Assembly: GCA_012295275.1 (NCBI GenBank)
Contig: CM022678.1
Span: forward strand, 14,272,759 to 14,336,758
DNA from: Chrysomallon squamiferum
Taxonomy: Eukaryota > Mollusca > Gastropoda > Neomphalida > Peltospiridae
Direction of reading: 5' to 3'
DNA length: 64,000 nucleotides
The position numbers and the translations under genes were made by a program. Of this stretch, positions 60,717 to 64,000 are shown in pieces. How positions within the stretch are numbered: the first letter of the stretch is position 1; the number at the start of each line of letters is the position of its first letter. The notes below the pieces were generated by a model. That model saw only the letters and a program-made list of their open reading frames with translations, searched no databases and was not told where the DNA came from.

Positions 60717-63651
60717 GTATGTATATAAGTATGTATGTTTGTATGTATGTATGTATGTTCGAATAGTCAGTCGTAATAATAGGATACCTTAATTTTGTTG
60801 TGCAAACTCGGGTTATAAATATAAGCTGAACAGTAATAAATTATATCCCTTAATTGTCGCGCCTTTATAATAGTCCGGTGTACAAATGCCATATTTGTGT
60901 GCTTAACCTCGTTTTGACTGTTTTTATATATTTTTAAGCATAAAGAATTCAATGGCATCTATGTTTTTCTCAGGTAATTAGGTTTATAATTTAATACGTT
61001 TTGATGTTTTTGGGCATTTTGCCAGGTGACCTTTAGTTTTTTATTGTAATGTACATTCAAAATTCGAAGAACTCACAAATGACTTAAATTTGTCTTTATT
61101 ATCTTTCACTATAACACTAAAACAATGAGCCTTAAGACTTCACATTGGTGACACAAACATATTTGACACATACCTTTCTATTCGGCAATAATAAGCATTC
61201 GGGCCAGTTCCTCTGAAGTGGCCATCAGAGATGAAGAATCAAACTGAAAATTGAGATACCATCCAGAAATGCAGCAAACACAGACATCACAATCATTAGT
61301 GGCTCTGCTCTCCTTGGGGTGATACACCGGTCTGGGGTTAGTACGATGTAGAATCAGGCAACTGAAACCTATTTAAAGACGGAATCGGTAAGGAGAGAAA
61401 CAAGATAATTAGGTTAAAATTTAAATTATATTATGTTTTATATATTAAACAAATACGCCGTCAATGACAGAGACTATGCTGTATAATTACCACATCAAAA
61501 CAAATGAAAATATTTTCTTACCAAATCCCATTGCCAAACTCAAATCATAAAGATTGATTTTTTATTTCTTTTTTACACGAAATTCACCATACTTTGATCG
61601 CTGATTAAGCTACCTAAAAATAAATTTAACTGTTCGTCATATCGTATGTCTCTGGATGATGATCTCAAGTTCATGGTAAGGTGAAATCACAGATGAAAGA
61701 TCAAATCGTAACTGAAGTCGTAGTTGAGAAGCATAGAAACATCATATGAGAAATCCTAAAGCACTCACTGTTGCTAGCTCTTACAGCATTTGAAAGAACT
61801 CTGTCCTGAAAGTTGCAAAATGTGGACCAATTAGACTCCAAAACGAGGTTCTGTGGTATTTGTGCCGGACTGTAATCTGTGATGCCCTAGTTAATAAACG
61901 TCATGCTTTGGTTTAAAGAAAAAAAAAAAAAAGTTAATGTAATAATTGGTGTCAAAGTGTTCACTTGGCGGCCCGGGCTAAAATCCATCACGGGCCGCGA
62001 GCAAAGGGTTGCCTACCCCTGATTTACACTGTGATGCATCAAAAAAAAAAAATATAATAATAATAATAATAATAATACAAATAATTATAAAAATCGTCTT
62101 GACGACGTACATTCTGAAGTTACCAATATAAACCGAACTGATTACGAACTTCCTTTTATTAAAACATTGTTTCAAGTGAATACCTCTTTTAACATAACAG
62201 AATAACTCTTTAATTCTGTTGTTCCGTCTTTTATAAACAGTACTTCTGATAATAAAATTTAATGTTAATAATAATATAAACTGGCTTTTGTTAACAAAAT
62301 TTTATTTTCGCGCCATATCAAATTGTCAGTATAAACTGTTCTTTTCGTTGTTGTGGTTATTGTTGTTGTTATTGTTGTTGTTGTTATTATTTGTTTTGTT
62401 GTTAACGTTAATCATATTTCAGCTACATCTGCAGACTGTAAAAGATGATATACATTATTATACACTGTTTTACAGCACTGTTTATCTGAAAACAACAATG
62501 GCGATCTCACTAACATATACAGCTGCTGCAACAACGACCTCTGCAACATTTTGAATTATACTAAAAACGAAACACAGACAACAGCTTCGTTGACCAATGC
62601 GACAATAAAAGTATCAAAACTAACTACAATAGCTAAGACTTCAACTAAACTTTCGACTACCACATCTTTTTCAACAACGACAATATCCACAACCCCAACA
62701 ACAGCATATTATCGTGAGAAGTAACATTATTTTGATTAGTGCGTCTCTCTGTGTGTATGGGTGTGTGTGTGTGTGTGTGTCTGTGTGTGTGTGCGTGTGT
62801 GTGTGTGCGTGTGTGTGTGCGCGCGCGCGTGTGCAGTCAGGAAGGAAATGTGACTGAGATTAATGTATCATGCGCTGATCAGTCTGATTTGAAACAATTT
62901 ATTATTTATTAAGAATACTTTTCTGTAAACATTTTATTAAATTTGTCTTTCAGCTTGTTTTAAAAACTGGGTGATAGGACCAAACAGCTGTTACATCTTC
63001 AACAACAGCCACGTCCCCTGGAATTTAGCACGTGCAATCTGTGGCAGTGATGGTGGGGACCTCGTCTCAATCAATGACATTAGTGAAGATAATTTTATTA
63101 TGAATCATTTAGTTCATGTAGACAGTACGTATATCTCAGTATTTCTATTTTAAAAAACCGTAATTTACTAAGCTGTAGCTTTAATATATTTATATCAGCT
63201 TGCGCATTTTCTCTAGGTTTCTGAACATACGATGCACTGCGATTACTAAAATTTTGGAAATTACATTTATCAGAGAAACACCACTTGACGTTATCGTTTT
63301 TTCTTCTTTATTAATATTACCATAATCTTTACCATAATCATATTTTTCTTCAACTTCTTATTTTTTCTTCTTCTTCTTCTTTAAGGTAATTTTTCATCTC
63401 AATTAACATTTTGGGTCGGAGGTAGATACGATTTTCCAGCTGACAAGTGGATGTGGGTTGATTCGTCACCTGTACTGTTTACCCGCTGGAGCCACAATGA
63501 ACCGAGCAGTGTAAATCACGGCTACGACTACATCGCTGTCGTGGATTCAAAGATGAGGACAGATTCGCCATCGGACTGGGAATGGGTTTCAATGAAAAAC
63601 AATACAGATCTACCCTTTATCTGCGAACAGTCGTTCAGATCAGTAATTTAG
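59853..63651 (+). CDS. Secreted Ly6/uPAR (three-finger) domain plus C-type lectin protein
   Basis: Six exons join in phase to 299 codons: 59853-59913, 60186-60271, 60484-60558, 62476-62713, 62954-63124, 63386-63651. Exon 1 is a 20-residue hydrophobic signal peptide. Residues 21-98 have ten cysteines (C27, C30, C39, C45, C51, C70, C76, C91, C92, C97) ending SCCNNDLCN, the Ly6/uPAR pattern of three-finger folds; this is a fold assignment and does not imply toxicity. A Thr/Ser-rich linker (about 99-153) follows. The C-type lectin domain (154-298) has long-form cysteines C155/C166 and the outer pair C183/C290. The inner disulfide pair is missing and the usual EPN/QPD and WND calcium-sugar motifs are replaced by EPS and WVS. 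Calcium-dependent sugar binding is therefore doubtful. No GPI signal or transmembrane segment: it should be secreted. The donor at 60271 (CAC|GTGATT) is weak. Confidence 0.85.
61178..61531 (-). CDS. Hypothetical two-exon antisense ORF inside Ly6-lectin intron 3
   Basis: Minus strand: a four-codon start (ATGGGATTTG, 61522-61531) with a GTAAGA donor joins in phase to 61178-61368 after an AAATAG acceptor, giving 66 aa. It includes the Cys cluster CDVCVCC and ends EELARMLIIAE. The region is less AT-rich than its surroundings. I do not recognise it. A donor-like GTATGT follows the stop. It could be part of a nested gene, a gene fragment or chance. Confidence 0.28.
61769..61886 (-). CDS. Possible antisense exon, hypothetical
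   Basis: Minus strand: bounded by a TTAACTAG acceptor (61887) and a GTGAGT donor (61768), with an open frame containing TDYSPAQIPQNLVLESNWST. The sequence just downstream (about 61660-61740) weakly resembles the exon at 61178-61368, suggesting an old local duplication. No link to a known family. Confidence 0.22.
61965..62021 (-). mobile_element. hAT-type transposon terminus
   Basis: Read on the minus strand from 62021, the sequence starts CAGGGGTAGGCAACCCTTTG and continues GC-rich, the typical terminal inverted repeat of hAT elements. The expected 8 bp target copy would be ATTTACAC (62022-62029). I found no matching opposite end in this window, so it looks like a truncated or solo terminus in Ly6-lectin intron 3. 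Confidence 0.65.
62759..62836. repeat. (TG)n / (GC)n microsatellite in Ly6-lectin intron 4
   Basis: TG array with GCGTG interruptions and a short GCGCGCGCG run, between the linker exon and the first lectin exon. Confidence 0.93.
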
Positions 63652-64000
63652 AAACATTATATTTACTATATTATCAAATAAATAGAATTTGAAAATAAAA
63701 TTGTATTATTATTTTATTCATTTCCTTTGGTTAACTAGATCGTTAAGCGATTTGGTGAATAAACTAGAAGCCGCCTTTGCCGACATTTCAAGCATATTCA
63801 ATCGGTAGTGGGTTTGTGTCAATCATTTTTAGATATTGTGTTAAGGTCACCTTTGCACCGTTTTTAACATTTTTAGTGTGATGTGTGTGTATATGTGTGT
63901 ATGTGTGTGTATATGTATGTGTGTGCTTGTGATTGTTTTTATTATTCTGAATAAAGAATGGTATAAGGGAATTACAACTTGATAACTTTGTTTTAATTTG
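63652..64000 (+). other. 3' region of the Ly6-lectin gene
   Basis: AATAAA occurs at about 63678-63683, close behind the stop codon and in good position for polyadenylation; another at about 63951. A GT-rich stretch lies at 63880-63925. No further gene begins before the window ends. Confidence 0.6.

Overview
This 64 kb window is eukaryotic nuclear DNA. It is strongly AT-rich, full of microsatellites, and its genes are split into many short exons with GT-AG introns. I read seven protein-coding genes by joining exons whose reading phases match. The gene content points to an invertebrate, most likely a mollusc and probably a gastropod: an ADAMTS-like secreted metalloprotease with a Thr/Pro tail, a RING/coiled-coil protein of the type expanded in molluscs, a secreted Ly6-lectin protein, and decayed Tigger and hAT transposons. 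The phylum is an inference; the sequence does not name the species.

Layout. (1) 522-4400, minus: 5' part of HMG-CoA lyase (HMGCL); its 3' exons lie off the left edge. (2) 6000-11289, plus, divergent from HMGCL: MTHFSD, a 5-formyltetrahydrofolate cyclo-ligase-like protein with a C-terminal RRM, and two phase-compatible first coding exons. (3) 16222-30822, minus, 17 coding exons with a likely noncoding first exon near 37.5 kb: a RhoGAP of the ARHGAP18/28/40 family. (4) 41866-44588, minus: a THEG-repeat (SPMAP2/SPMAP2L-like) sperm microtubule protein. (5) 45623-53217, plus: a secreted M12B/ADAMTS-like zinc metalloprotease with a mucin-like tail. (6) 54214-57209, minus: a RING-coiled-coil-NHL-like protein without a B-box. 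(7) 59853-63651, plus: a secreted protein joining a ten-cysteine Ly6/uPAR (three-finger) domain, a Thr-rich linker and a C-type lectin domain.

The first half holds intracellular housekeeping and regulatory genes. The right-hand 20 kb has two secreted proteins with Thr-rich segments on either side of a RING/NHL gene, and also most of the transposon debris: a 389 bp inverted-repeat MITE, a Tigger remnant, a hAT terminus and long GA/CT tracts.

The observations most worth a second look are: the Ly6-CTLD chimera; a 30 bp tandem array in the RhoGAP gene that copies a 3' splice site together with the start of its exon and stays in frame; the metalloprotease zinc motif with Asn where Gly is usual; and the two alternative starts of MTHFSD. 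No operons, CRISPR arrays or rRNA genes were seen, and I recognised no tRNA gene.
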